Shown here: piece by piece, positions 1 through 15,310 of the stretch
Layout: each line of letters starts with the position of its first letter
Numbering within the stretch: the first letter of the stretch is position 1
NCBI RefSeq assembly: GCF_023159225.1
Contig: NC_063176.1
Location: 32,033,786-32,097,785, forward strand
From: Perognathus longimembris pacificus
Taxonomy: Eukaryota > Chordata > Mammalia > Rodentia > Heteromyidae
Reading direction: 5' to 3'
DNA: 64,000 nt
Translations under genes and position numbers: made by a program
The notes under the pieces: model-generated
Database searches by the model: none
Seen by the model: only the letters and a program-made list of their open reading frames with translations
What the model was told of the DNA's origin: nothing

Positions 1-234
1 TGTGTTTAATATAGTCTTTGTCTATGATCCTGAATAGAAATAAATATCAAAACAATGGGAATGGAAAACAACTACATTTATACATATATCTAATGCCCAC
101 AAGATATGGAGATATGTACAAAAGCAATTTATATTTCTTGTTCAATTTAATAAATATTACTTTATGATTATGTACACATAAGCAATGGACAATTGTGTTC
201 CCCCTAAGAGACCCTCCTTTGGTCTCACAGTGTA

Positions 235-480
235 TGAATGCCTAAAGTCCTATGTAAATTTTATGTCCTGGTGTATTTTAGATCTAGCTTCTGGATATGA
301 GAGGAACCGTGCCATTTCTCTTTCTGAATTTGGCCTACCTCACTTTACCGTATAGGTTCTAGGTCCATCCATTTCCCTGAAAGTGACATATTATATTTCT
401 AATGACTGTAAAATTCCATTCTGTATAGGTACCACATTTTTGGGATCTGCTTATCTGTTATAAGGCATCTCAGAAGCAAT
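235..480 (-). mobile_element. Old L1 fragment, antisense
   Basis: Reversed L1 3'-region wording is visible: GGTCCATCCATTTCCCTGAA, AAAATTCCATTCTGTATAGG, ACCACATTTTTGGGATC. No open frame remains. Confidence 0.65.
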
Positions 481-496
481 TTCTTTTATTTTTTTT

Positions 497-800
497 TAAA
501 TGAGGATTATTTTTTCTCTTTTTATTTCTCCTTTTTTATTTGTTGTCAAAATGATGTTCAGAAGTGTTACAGTTTCATGAGTAAGGAAGTGAGTACATTT
601 CTTATCAAACTTGTTACCTCCTCCTTCATTTTTCTCCCACATTCCCCCTGCCCTAACACCCTCCCGATTGTACAGCTGGTTTACAGTATATTGTCTTGTA
701 AGTATTACTGTTGCATTGGTTCGCCTTTTACCCTTTGTTTTTCCATTTTGATGCTCACCTTCCCTTCCCTAGTTCTGATAAATGTATATACAATTTCTTA
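497..800 (-). mobile_element. L1 3'-end fragment, antisense
   Basis: Begins with T-rich sequence then TTGTTGTCAAAATGATG. It continues with GTACATTTCTTATCAAACTTG and a C-rich tract, the signature shared by at least seven other antisense L1 ends in the window. Confidence 0.8.
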
Positions 801-1107
801 ATGAGAAAGTACAAGATAAATTTAATGATATGTTCTATAGAATAGCTGGCACACTTATATTTCTTTGCACTGTGCAATACTCATAACAAAGCTAAACCCT
901 TAAGTTGTCCTGTTCAGTTCAGTGATAAAGATGTGTTGTGACATTAGCCTGAGAGGAAAAAGCCACATAGCAAAAAGAATTAAGAACCAAAGAACAAACA
1001 GACACATACTTGTAAGCACACTTACATGCACAAGCATGAATATGTGGCCGTCACAGAATCGTTAGTATAATTATCTGAAGAAAGTTACATATCTAACTTG
1101 TAATTCT

Positions 1108-1326
1108 TTTTTTTTTTTTTTTTTTTTTTTTTTGCCAGTCCTGGTGCTTGGACTCAGGGCCTGAGCACTATCCCTGGCTTCCTTTTGCTCAAGGCTAGCA
1201 CTCTGCCACTTGGGCCATAGCACCACTTCTGGCCGTTTCCCATATATGTGGTGCTGAGGAATCGAACCCAGGGCTTCAAGTATATGAGGCAAGTGCTCTT
1301 GCCACTAGGCCATATTCCCAGCCCCC
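1108..1326 (-). mobile_element. IDL-Geo SINE, full length
   Basis: On the + strand it reads poly-T, then the Geo half (GCCAGTCCTGGTGCTTGGAC), then the ID-like half ending GGCCATATTCCCAGCCCC. It is flanked by the target-site duplication AACTTGTAATTCT (1095-1107 and 1329-1341), so it is a complete retrotransposed copy with a 25-base tail. Confidence 0.93.
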
Positions 1327-2378
1327 TAAACTTGTAATTCTATATTCGAATTACAGAGTCTACAATAAACTGAAAATATTTACTTACACATTTAAAAAGT
1401 TCATGAATATGAAAACAATTAAACCTTGGAGTATAAAAAATAGCTGACAATTGACCAGCTTTGTAGTATTCTTTTTTTTAAATTTATTTTCTTGGATACT
1501 GGAGACAAACATCTTTATTAAAGATACTACCAAAATTTTGGCAAACATTTCAAAACAGATTTGTAAACATAATAGTTCCCTTTTCAACTGGCAGCACTTT
1601 GAAAAGACAATATGATAAGACAACACAACTTGAATCAACATTAGTTCAAAACCCTTATATTTTTTACCATATAACTTATGTTCGCACATGATGAAACAAG
1701 TGATAATTTAAATCAATGTCAACAGATAAAACTCTACGAAATGAAAGTTTGTGCTGTTTGATGAATCACAGTATGTTATGGTTAAATATATCTGCTTTTT
1801 CTTATATTCCTGGCATCCAGGATGAAAAAAAAATATTTAAATATACATTTCTTGTAGGTAATAGCTTCTTTTCATATATCTCTCCTTAAAAAATACTTTA
1901 TAACAATATATAAATAGGTTACCTACACATTTAATTTTATAATTTTTCCCCTAAACTGTAGATCTGCTTCATTTTTATATCTTATCAATTTCTGCCCTAC
2001 ATTAATAAAGCTTACAAACTGTTGAAATGGAAATGCTTTTGTCTTCTAAAATATAAGAAAGTAGCAATTTGACAGAGAAAACAAACAAAACCCTCCAGTA
2101 ACACTTGTCATTTGTTTAACCTGAGTGTCGGGCCTACTGGTGGTAGCAGCTTCTTTCCTTCATGCACACTCAACATCCACATCAGCTTTGCACACATACA
2201 GGTCGAGCATATGTTACAGATGCTGGTAGGCCACAGTGTGCTTCCCAGTGCTCTCCTCATTGGGAAGCAGCATAGCTAATGATGAACCACACCATGTACA
2301 CAATTGGCAAACACCTTAAGGCAACCATTGCAATGGGGGGTTAGCTTGCAGGGTAGATTTAATATTCTAGATCAAGTC

Positions 2379-2410
2379 AGCATATATATATATATATGTA
2401 TATATATAAT
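2379..2410 (+). repeat. TA-rich simple repeat
   Basis: CATATATATATATATATGTA and further TATATA units. Confidence 0.85.
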
Positions 2411-3096
2411 GTGTGTTTATAACAATCTACACACATACTCCCACATCTCCCTATATTTTAACCCTCCAAAACAATGTTTTATTTTTTGTATTTTGTGCAA
2501 ATATCTAAATAGTCTACCATTTAAGCAAAGAGTTCCCATTAAGAAAGGCCAGAAAGTAGCCTTATGTTTATCCAAAACCATTTCACCTTGCACATTATTG
2601 TGGTTGTTTAATACACACAACTTTGAAGTGTGGACATTGGATCCCCAATATCTAGAAAAAGTCATTTCTTATGACAAACACAAGCTCTCAAGGAAAAGGA
2701 AAATGATTTGAAGTATAGACACTGGATCACCAATATCTAAAAAAAAAAAAAAAGCAAAGAAAAGAAAAGTTTCTGTTCATAAATAAAAGTCTTGAGAAGG
2801 GAGTGGGGGTGGGGAGAAGTCCAGGAAAAGAAAACAGCTTCTTGCCTAGTATTCTTGTTACTTTTCTGGCTTTGTAATAGGACATATTTTCCTAAATTAA
2901 TGAACATTTTCAGTTAGTGCATATTCTTTCATACATAACATGTAAATATTAAATGCTTTACTCAAACTTATACTAAGTACTTCAATCAAAGGATATCTGT
3001 TGCTCAGTGCTATTGTTAGAACATGAACAATGGCAACTTCAAAGTAATACAGAGACTTTTGATCCAGGATTTACCTTTGTGCTATAAGAATCAGTG

Positions 3097-3180
3097 TAGG
3101 GCCTGGGTATTTAGCTAAGTGGAGGAGCACTTGCCTGGCAAGTGCAACACCCTGAATTTGGTCCTTAGCTCTTAAAAAAA
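3097..3180 (+). mobile_element. ID SINE (tRNA-Ala-derived)
   Basis: GGGCCTGGGTATTTAGCTAA, GAGCACTTGCCTGGCAAG and a short A tail. AGTGTAG is repeated on both sides (3093-3099 and 3180-3186). Confidence 0.75.
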
Positions 3181-5954
3181 GTGTAGAAAAGAATGAGTCA
3201 AATAAATGTAAATCAGGTTTGTTATTTACATTGATTCTTTTGGTTGGTACTTCTCTCCTATGAGAAAACACACAGTGTGATCTCTTTAATCCTAAAATTT
3301 CCCATTGGAATGTTGTGTAGTTCATTAGTTAAAATCATTGAGACATTTACAGACTTATTAGATCTTAATAGCTTCTTGAAATTTCCCACTGGACTTATCT
3401 GGTACCTTTTATTAGATGTTGTTACATGGAAATGTAGTTACCTAAGGAAACCTTCAATGCACACTGAAAACACTACATTAAAGGCAAAGTTTGCCAAGTT
3501 TAAAACTGGCACATAGACATTGATTATTGGAGTGTTACTAATATTTTTGCAAAGCTGAAGGTTAGAATTGGAGGGCATTCACTTATATAGCAGATATTTT
3601 CTAATCACGTCCTAAAATGTATAAAGTTGTTGCATTAGGGTCACTATGAGTAAGCATTAAATGGTTACTTCTTGGCCTTATTTTAAGATCTATGCACTCA
3701 TAATAGCCAATGAAGGGTATATAAATTGACATCCAATAATTAAGTATGTGGTTATATGCATACCCTAAAAAACCTACCTCAAGACTCATGGAAAGTTAGG
3801 GTATGGATTCAGGGCATAGGCAAGGAAAGATTTCTGTAGTCCAGTAGATTATACTGAAGAAAAGATAAGGAAATTTTAGGTAAAAATCAGGAGATGACTA
3901 TGGAGCAGACTACCATATTGTGATGAAGACAGAAAGACCTGAAAAGCCTTACAAGATCTCCATTCTGTAGATTTGACAGACTTACTGATGTCTCGTTCGT
4001 AAAAGTTGAAGAGACAGCATAAATATTTGGAAGATTTTGTTGGATGGTGATACCATTCACAAGTATATGTTGCATAGGAACAAGGGATTTCTTTGGTTTT
4101 GTTTTGTTTCATTGGGGACACTTGAGTTTTCGCACCAATATCGATGTTTAGGTATCAGAAGATGGCATATAGTAAACTGATTGTAATTGAAACCACAGAT
4201 TTATATAGCATTGTGCAAGGAGAGTAGAGTGAAAACATATTCCTAACTTTATAGAAAGTCTAGAACATATCTATTTAAAGGACAGAAAGAGGATTTAAGT
4301 GACTGTAAATGGGACTTTCTTCTTTTCACTTCAATCATGATTTTCTTTTCTCCACTTTGACTCTGAACAGCTGACTTTAGAAACTAAAGTATTTTATTCT
4401 GTATCAGTTGTAATGACATAAAACTGCTAGATGTGCATGTCACAGCCTTCTACCACAATGGGAATTTGTAACCTAGAAGTTCATATAGCTCATCTGGTAA
4501 TACGTAAGCCCATGGTGAAACCTCACAAATGAATGGGGCAACAGTTCCAGAGAGGAGGGCAGGTAACTGCAGTTGCCTCCGTCCATTACTCTCCCATGTT
4601 AGGGAGAGTTGTATGAAATTAATACCTCAAGTCTTGGTTCTTTTGGTTTCTGAAGTGGGAGAAACATTCCTGAACACCCTTCCTGTTCTTTTGTATAAAC
4701 CACATAACAAAGAAACTATAATTTCTGAACACAATAGTGATTTTCAAAGTGTGAGTTGCAGAGATTGAATGCTCATTTTACAGATTGCAAGTCTGAACCT
4801 TGTTCTTTTTTGGGGGGAGAGCCACACACATCCTGGCATGCCTGGAGGAAGGGTCAACGATTTATTGATTGGTCTCTCTCCTACACATTTTCCAGGATCG
4901 ATCATTACATGGAGACTGACATGCAAGGGCAATTCTCAGATCCCAGGAAAACTATGCCAATGGCTGCTTATATAACAACAGGACAATGTGGGTTTAAGAA
5001 TATCAGTATAGGAAAAACTTAATCATGTCCTATTTTTTGTCAATTTAAGAAAAATGTTTAAATATGTCATTAGATTAATCATGGTAAAAGAAAGCAGACT
5101 GCTATGGGTGGAGTGTGTGGGAGGTGAGGACGTGGGAAGAGAGTGCAGCCAACCCTGCTCAGCAGCCTGGCTGAGCAAGGAGGCTAGGCAGAGGGCAGCA
5201 GTGTTAAGGGATTATCATTCTCAGTGAGGCTTTTATTTTCATCGCAGTAAACTGAATATGCCAGCATCTTTCGTACCTCTCTGCCCTTGCTCATTTCCCC
5301 TGTTCCTGTTCCCCTTCTCTCTTCCTTTCCTAACTGGGGATCTTATATGTCTGGATTCAAAGCCATGCTCAAATTCACTTTTCTTTGTTTTGGTGACATT
5401 GCATACAGGATTGTAAAGCTCTCTTTGTGTTTTCTGCTTCACTACAGGTTAGGTGACTAGAAGAATGACTGTGATTTAAACAGGATTCACTAAGTAGCCA
5501 CTGTGTCTGCCACAGGGCTGGGTGCATGAGTATACTATAGCCAGTGGTGGCCTTTCACAGGATAATAGGGGGCCACATAGAAAACCCATTAGTTTAAGAG
5601 CGTATGATAATACCTTTCTTAAAATATTTCAGATGAATATGGTGTGTGAGAGGATGTGAGTTGGAGGATCTATGATTTGCAAAAGTGTCTGGAAGAAGAA
5701 GATAGCTGTGAGAACAAAGACTACCTAAGGCCACCTATGAAAGAAGAATATTTTATTTCAAAGTAGAAGAGCTTACAAGTTAGTGGAATGACAAAATGTA
5801 GAATAACTGGAGCCTTGTATGCAATTAGGGACTTAATGGGAGATGGGATGGAAAACTATTCATCATCAAGTCGTGAAGGTAATCCATTCCCCAGGAGTTG
5901 GAAGTATGACAAACTGAAACTTTAAACTGGATTATTACATATATTCACATATTT

Positions 5955-6130
5955 TTTGAGATACTAGGGGTTGAACTCGGAGCCTTGTACTTCTGTTACT
6001 CTACCATTGAGCCACAAATCCAAGACCTTTTTGTATGAGGTTATTTTTCAGATAGGGTCTTGGATTTTTTTTGTCAATACTATCCTTGGCTTGGGATCTT
6101 CCTGTCTCTGCTTCACTCATAGCTGGGAGT
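5955..6130 (-). mobile_element. Old chimeric SINE (ID-like plus B1-like), antisense
   Basis: ACTAGGGGTTGAACTCGGAG and CTCTACCATTGAGCCACA match a reversed ID-type sequence. CCTTGGCTTGGGATCTTCC matches a reversed B1-type sequence. Confidence 0.55.
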
Positions 6131-6260
6131 TTCACTTCATTGTTCCTTAATTGGTTCCCCTTCATGCTTGCATCTTGCCTTATTGCTTTGCCTAGGAATT
6201 ATAGTACTATATTGAAGAGGAGTATAGAGAGCATACATCCTTGTCTTACTCTTCAGACGT
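6131..6260 (-). mobile_element. L1 ORF2 fragment, antisense
   Basis: ATTGCTTTGCCTAGGAATTA, GTACTATATTGAAGAGGAG and CATCCTTGTCTTACTC match the reversed reverse-transcriptase region of L1. Only about 130 bases are left. Confidence 0.6.
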
Positions 6261-6734
6261 TTAGATGCCCCTCCTCTCCTTTTCCAGATTGGTTCCCAGC
6301 TGAGGGATGGGCCGTGGGAGGTTAATCATGTTGTCTGCTTCTTCCCTTCGTTCTGAGTTTTCCAGAATGGAGATAAGAAAAAAGGGAAATTATCTTTTTA
6401 CCTAATTTATTATATTAGTTATTCTCTATCAACAATCAATTCCACCAGTATTAGATAAATGGTATGTAAACACTGGCGTGTGGTTGGGACACATTTGTGA
6501 TTTCTACTCAGAGAAATAAGAGCAAGTAGCTTGTTCTCTGAGGGCATTCTTCTGTGGCATCCAGCTCAGTTCCCTGGCCCTGGCATTTTCCACTTTGACC
6601 ATGTATTTCTGTACATTCTCTCTGATGAGATTCATATTTCACTGTGTAGAAAAGTAGTTAGAAGGGCACTTTGAGGGTGACTTATATTAGGCTACCTTCC
6701 ATGATGTTCAATCTATTTTCTAAAACTTACCTGT

Positions 6735-6850
6735 ATCATCTCTTTTCATCCTTGCACATATGCCAGCAGGTAAGTTCTATTGCTGTCCTCATTTCTTTCC
6801 AATAAATCAACTCTAATACTGAGAGATTAAGTAATCTACTCAAGATGAGG
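6735..6850. mobile_element. MIR-like ancient repeat
   Basis: CAGGTAAGTTCTATTGCTGTC and ACTGAGAGATTAAGTAATCT have the MIR word order. Confidence 0.4.
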
Positions 6851-6907
6851 TACTCTGAGCCACCTACTTCCTTTATCACATATGTCTATTGAATATTATT
6901 ACTATTT

Positions 6908-7004
6908 TGTTTTTATGCCATTCCTGGGGCTTGAACTGAGTCAGGGCCTGGGTACTGTCCCTGAGCTTTTTGGCTTAAGGCTAGTACTCTAACACTTAAT
7001 CTGC
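6908..7004 (-). mobile_element. Isolated Geo-like SINE fragment
   Basis: CTGGGGCTTGAACTGAGTCAG through TTAAGGCTAGTACTCTAACA matches the reversed right half of the local SINEs. No head is visible. Confidence 0.7.
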
Positions 7005-8221
7005 CCATGTTGTTTTGATGACCTTACTTCAAGTGTTTTTTCACATATAATGTAATTGAAAGAACATGATATTCAGAAGCACATGGGGTTGAGCTGAAAA
7101 CCACTTTTCAAAAATTTTGAATATTATTATAAAAATTTAAGTGATAAAATTTGTATTAAAATTAGTTCACATCTGTATACTATAACTAGTATTCACTGGA
7201 TATTCTGTACCAGAGAATCAGAGTTTTTTTGTGTAGTAAATCTTTCCTGAGAACTAGTTATAGAGGAAAAGCTCACATATCTCACAATGACTGCATGCTA
7301 TCACTGGGGTGTTCTGCTGTTTCTGTTTGAGCATCTTTGTTTAGTAGAGCTTTATGATCTTGTACAAGTAGAGTTTATCGGCACTCTGCTGCTCTGTTCT
7401 GAAGTGTCCAAATCTTTTGTGATTTTTGCAACAGTCATACTGTGTTATTTTTTTTTTTGTAGCTCCCCTTTCGTGTCAACTAAAATCTTTAAGCTTTACT
7501 GTTTTCATATATTCCAAGAGTGTTTTTTATTTAATTGCCCCATACCTGGCTCATAAACTGTATTTTTCTCCATTATAGGAGAAACACACTGATTGGAACT
7601 TACTCAGGTGAAAGTAGTTTTTTTTTTTTTCTTAGCAAAATGGGTATAGTGAAATGAATTTAGTACGTTTAAATACACTTAGTGACTCAAAGTAAACAAG
7701 AATCACTCTAAGGTTAGTCCTGCATTTTAGTTGTGATTTTTGTGAGTAGGTATAATTCTTCAGAAGCTGTCTACAAGCATAGATTTACAATTAGTGTGCT
7801 AAGGCACTAAAGAACATGCTGTCTTTACTAAGTTAACGTACTCTTGAAAGCATGTTTATATAATAGGCTGTGCAAAAGATAGTGTCTTTCTTATATGCAG
7901 TGGAAATTATGTAAATAAACACTAAAGGAGTTTGCTATACAAAGGGAGAGTTTTAGTACCTGTAAAAACATTGGATCCTTGTTTGGTTTTGCTCCTATAA
8001 GTTTTGAATAAAAGAATCTTACTAAAAATATCTAGGACAACAACTATAGAAGGAAGAAGTTGGATTAAACTTTTCCTCTAAGCAATTTATTTAATCTTGC
8101 AGTCTTTTGATCTTTAACTTTTCATTGATGTTTTTGTGTCATATGTAATATATTGCACTTTGATCAAACTCGTCTCATCTGATTCTGTTTTTTGAATCTC
8201 CTTTTGACTTCTTATTTTAAA

Positions 8222-8530
8222 AAATTATTAACGGGTTTTATTATGCTATCTTTACCATACTTACCCTATCATTTCCCCTTTTCTTAACCTTCACTTACTC
8301 TTTTATTTCTCCTTCTTTCCCCCAATGGTTCCTCCTTAAATATTACAATTCATATTGTTATCATTAACAATTATATTTCTCACATAAGGAAAAATGTGTA
8401 TTGGTCTTTTTCAGCCTTAATTATCTTATATGACATGATCAACTACAGTTTTAGCTGCTTTCATACTACAAAATAATTTTTCCTTATGTCTACATAATAC
8501 TTTATTATGAACATATATACCATATACAAT
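8222..8530 (-). mobile_element. Possible ancient L1 fragment, antisense
   Basis: TACATAATACTTTATTATGAAC and ATATACCATATAC, preceded by a C/T-rich stretch, resemble a decayed reversed L1 3' region. Weak call. Confidence 0.4.
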
Positions 8531-9159
8531 GAGTTAGTTGAATAAGAAACAGACAACCTTAAAGCAAAATAAGTAAATTGAATGAAATCATGAAAAAAGA
8601 AATTTATAGCAGAATTTATAGATTAGAATTTATATTAAATAGATGAAAGTATATTAAACAGAACACAATGTAGACATTTATAATTTAATTAATAATATTA
8701 CTAATAATGAACATCAGAAAATGCTCTAGATTTCATAAGTTAACAGATAAGTCCACATAGTAAGAGTATTGAACTATTTTATGCTAATTAGTCTAACTTA
8801 ACTGACATTGTCTGTCTAGATCAAGTTGCAAAGAAATGAGATAGTTCCTATACTGCTTGTGAGAGCATACCGTCCAGGATTTCCATTTGACAATATCTTG
8901 TTAGTTTAAGTTGTGCATATCATAAATCCGAGAAATATCACTAATAGAATCAATCTAAGGTATGGTTAGCTTATTATGGCCCTTGGCCAGAACTTTCCAG
9001 CTGTTGATTTTTGTGAACAGCCTTTTGTTGGAACATGGCCATGCTCATTCACTTACATATTGTTTATGGTTGTTTTCACACTCTAGTCATAGAATTGAGT
9101 AGTTGTGACATAGGCCATAAGCCTATAAATCTTAAAATATTCACTAGCTACACACTTTA

Positions 9160-9325
9160 CAGTAAAAACTTGAGGAGAGTCAGTGGGAAGGGGTTGGGAG
9201 GGGTGAAAGTGGGAAAAAACAAGGGAGAGGGTGACAATGTTCAACAAGAAATATACTGATTACCTTACTTATGTAACTGATCTGACATCATCCTTACAAT
9301 AAAATTACATTAAATTAAAAAGTAA
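9160..9325 (+). mobile_element. L1 3' end, sense
   Basis: Polypurine stretch (GGGAAGGGGTTGGGAGGGG), then TACCTTACTTATGTAACTG and CTTACAATAAAATTACATT. It is the sense counterpart of the antisense L1 ends elsewhere in the window. Confidence 0.65.
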
Positions 9326-9494
9326 GGCAGTATGATCTCATTTTTAAAATCAATGTCAGTTTATCCTTGTGTATGTACATATATATACATGTGAATATGT
9401 ATGTGTGAATGATAAAACAAATCTTAGAAGAAGATACAGAGGGCATTCAAGTTGTTATACTAGTTTGCAACGAAATGAAATTGCATATTAAAAA

Positions 9495-9665
9495 ACAGAT
9501 GCCCACTTGAGGGGGTGACAGGGTTGCAAGAGATATTGAGGATGGAGGAAGGTATGACATTGGTCAAGATGCATTGTATTCATAAACTGACATGTTGAAT
9601 TGAAACCCTCTTTTACAACTATTAAAGATATTTTTTAAGAATAATTTAAAAAATAAATTATTGAA
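9495..9665 (+). mobile_element. L1 3' end, sense, second family
   Basis: TTGGTCAAGATGCATTGTAT, CATAAACTGACATGTTGAA and an A-rich end fit the 3' end of a rodent L1 subfamily. Confidence 0.55.
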
Positions 9666-9779
9666 TAAATGGTACAATAAAGCATACTTACATAAAATTT
9701 TTTTTAAAAACTTGATGACCTCTGGTCTCCAGTAATTCTCATACTTTGTGCTAGAAGCTTTAAACAAAAATGTCCATAG

Positions 9780-10230
9780 CAAGTTCAGTTGTGATAGTGA
9801 AAAGCTGGAAATAGAAAAAATACATAAGAATAAGGGGGAAAAGATGTATATCGTCAGGAGATAAAGATATATATTGATGGTAAAATAGTCTGCTAATATG
9901 TTACTATATTGCAGTGAAAATAAAGCATTAGATATATTGATGTAATAAAGTTCAACGAATTAACTGCAAAATACATTTATCAGAAATATATGCAGTATGA
10001 TATAATTTATATAAGTATTTAAAATACACCACTTAGTACACTTATGCAGTAAATTTGTAAATACATATGAATGATAGCAAACAAATTCAAGAGAATTCTT
10101 TCCTCAGGGATTAGGGAAATGAAACTCTACAAGGAAATGGAACAAAAGAGGAAGGCTTCAAAATATATTTGTGAGAGTATATCTGCCAAATGATAGATAC
10201 AAGATGCTTGTGATATTCTTTTTACTGTTT
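9780..10230 (+). mobile_element. Ancient L1M-like fragment, sense
   Basis: AAAAGCTGGAAATAGAAAAA, ATATATTGATGTAATAAAG and AGTATGATATAATTTATATA follow the order of an L1 ORF2-end/3'-UTR sequence, heavily decayed. Confidence 0.5.
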
Positions 10231-11581
10231 TACTTGTCTGAGAAGAAAAGTCAAATTAAGTTCAAATACAGACCATGGTCACTTTATTGACAATTACTGA
10301 GTTACTGGGGAGGCAGAAAATGCAGATATAGTTGTGATTTAAATCATCATGCCATCACACAGTTTCACAAAGATACAAAGGTTTTTTTGGGTTTTTTTTT
10401 TTTTTTTGCTTTTTTCCCCGTTATAGTATTTAAGACATAGTTGTGAGCAGAGTTTACCATTCAGGCTGGTGGGAGCATTCCTCCACTTGGGGAATGACTG
10501 GGAGTATAGATTTTGTTAAAGTTGCATGGAGGATGATGGGTGGGTATGAAAGATAGAGATACACAACTTGTGGATATATTGGCAAGACTCACCCGGATCA
10601 CAGTGAAGGTTCAAAGACAAATAGTATTCTTTAAAACAAGTTTTAAGAAGAAACCTCCAAATTCTGTTGGTAAACTTTGAATATCTCCTGTGCTGTGTGG
10701 TTGGTCTCCAAGAGCTGATTGTGACACCAATCACATTGTAAGCAGATAAAAGCTCTTCTTGTCTTACAGAAATGGACAATTGAATTTGAAGTTACAGTTA
10801 AAAATATTTTAGAAGGGCTCTATTGTTCAGTAGATGTCATGAGGATTCATATTGGGCTTGAACTTGAGAGATCACTGTTGGAAAGAAATACTTGCATAAA
10901 TACTTAACTACAGTGCAAATATCTTTCAATTTAACATTATTATTTTAGGTTCCCTTTAGATGGAAATAAATATTGAGAAACAAATAAGTAGGGCATAACG
11001 TGTAAAGATGGACTGGATTATACAATGTTCCTCCATTGGTAATCTTTATCTCCTGATTACATGCCATTATTTGTTGTTGGTTCTTTTTTATCATCATTAC
11101 TCATTCAGATTATCATAAATTCATAGGAATAATTCAGGTGATTCTTGGAAATTATTAAGTTAATTCAGATTTGTATAAATGATATAATGTTTTGTAAATA
11201 TGGACATGTTAATCTGACCTTTTAATCAAAATAATTTTGGTTTAGTGCCATTGTCAGTTGCTAATGTTCAAAGATGGATAACTGGTTTTGTGTTCACAGT
11301 ATCCTCTTGGAATTTCTGATTTGAGTTTTGTAATGGAACATCTTATTGATTTCTAATTTTTTTGCAAATATACATTGACAAAACTTTTAACATCTTGTTG
11401 AATACAATTAAGCACAAATCTTAATTTCATATCTGATTTCAGATGCATACATCCCTAAATAGAGAAGAATTAAGAAAGAAATGACATGATAGAAGAAGAA
11501 AATATGAAAAGGGAGAGTTTCAGCTAAGTTAACAGATTGGGAAATAGTAATAGAGATAAACCACTAACAGGGTTATCTGAC

Positions 11582-11778
11582 TTTTTTTTTCTACCAGTCC
11601 TAGGGCTTGAACTCAGGACCTCAGCACTGTCCTTGAGCTTCTTTTGCTCAAGGTTAACACTCTACCACTTGAGCTACGGTACACTTCTGGGTTTTGTGTG
11701 TATGTGGTACTGAGGAATTGAACCCAAGGCTTCATGCATGCTAGGCAAGCACTCTACCACTAAACCACATTCCCAGTC
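11582..11778 (-). mobile_element. IDL-Geo SINE, older copy
   Basis: Same antisense layout as other IDL-Geo copies, with more substitutions (GAACTCAGGACC, TTGAACCCAAGG). It lies 675 bases upstream of the 221-bp GABRA2 exon. Confidence 0.9.
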
Positions 11779-12411
11779 AAGGTGTCTGTTTTTAAGGAGA
11801 AGTTTGTTTGCAAAATGTTTGTACTTTTAATGTGCTAATAACTTGTTGAATCTAATATTAAAATTAATTTGATGAATGAAATGTATTGAAATTATCATTC
11901 CCTAACATTTTTGGTTAATAATATAGCTCGAAAAATTATTTAATTAGCAAAAAAGAAACATGATATTCTATAGTTTCCTTGGTAACAGGATATAATGAGT
12001 CATGTCAGGGTTCTTAGAAGTTGATTCTTGTCATTTTGCTATTATTTATTTATTTATTTTGCTATTGAGAAGGTTAGCTTTGAGGTTTTTTTCTCCCTTA
12101 AGATACCTTACCTCAATCCTCCATACCCTTGTAGCACAAACCCTCTAGAAAAACCTTTAAATTATGCAGTAAAGCATTTTTTCTCTTGAGCTCTGGCTCA
12201 ACAGGAAAGCTAAGCAAAATAAATATATTTTTTACTTTTGCAAGAGGTGTTAAGTATGTAAATAGTCTTTATGCCAGTGCATAAAGCAACACTGATGGAT
12301 AAGTGAAACAAATAATCTTTCGGATTAGTGACTTCTCTCCAGATAGATGTCTCTACAAACTATTTAGAAGATTATTTTGGTTGGAATTTTGTTATGCCCT
12401 ATTATATCTAA

Positions 12412-14720
<2,309 letters not shown>

Positions 14721-14803
14721 GCTTACAGTGCAAGCTGAATGTCCAATGCACTTGGAGGATTTTCCAATGGATGCTCATTCGTGTCCTCTGAAATTTGGCA
14801 GCT
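14721..14803 (+). CDS. GABRA2: GABRA2 83-bp exon, Cys-loop
   Basis: Second coding exon in the window. Its acceptor is TTGATTTTCAG and its donor is GTAAGT. The first G completes the Arg codon begun in the 221-bp exon, and the last T opens the Tyr codon finished in the next exon. It encodes residues of about 160-186, including the signature Cys-loop: [19 protein letters not shown], with 13 residues between the cysteines (about residues 166 and 180). The Cys-loop couples agonist binding to channel gating in this receptor family. The split Tyr (mature Tyr159) is a benzodiazepine and agonist-site aromatic residue in alpha subunits. The 83-bp length is the usual one for this exon in the family. Nothing is broken or unusual. 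Confidence 0.97.
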
Positions 14804-15075
14804 GTAAGTATGAGGTGGAAAGTACATGTTTGCAACCAATAACATCAGGAATTCAGTGGCCACATTGCATCATGCAGTTTCTTCTCATGTTGAGGAATAC
14901 TTAATACCTATGAAGTAGAATACAGTAATAAATGGCATGATGATTGTACTCAAGAAGCTAGTTGGATAGCCCCATGGTAGTCTCAAATATTTTCATCAGG
15001 CATTTTTTTTTAATGCTACAATGCTGCAGTGAGTAAAACAAACACAATTGTACATGAATAAAACCAAGCTAGGAG

Positions 15076-15310
15076 GGCTGGGACTATGGCCTAGTGGCAA
15101 GAGTGCTGGCCTCGTATACATGAAACCCTTGGTTCGATTCCTCAGCACCACATATATAGAAAATGGCCAGAAGCAGCCCTGTGGCTCAAGTGGCAGACTG
15201 CTAGCCTTGAGCTAAAAGAAGCCAGGGACAGTGCTCAGGCCCTGAGTTCAAGCCCCAGGTCTGGCCAAAAAAACAGCAAAAAATAAACAAGCAAACAAAA
15301 AACAGAAAAG
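15076..15310 (+). mobile_element. IDL-Geo SINE, full length
   Basis: Reads GGCTGGGACTATGGCCTAGTGG (ID-like head with Pol III A box), then GGTTCGATTCC (B box), then the Geo half. It ends in an A-rich tail with AAAC and AAATAAAC interruptions. A perfect 14-bp duplication, AACCAAGCTAGGAG, flanks it (15062-15075 and 15311-15324). It lies 272 bases after the 83-bp exon. Confidence 0.95.

Noticed and set aside
1071..1292. Recurrent small proteins of the type PRIHEALGSIPQHHIY...QSASLEQKEARDSAQAL
   Set aside because: They occur at every IDL-Geo SINE (also 27205, 44944, 48439) because the same repeat is translated; not a gene family.
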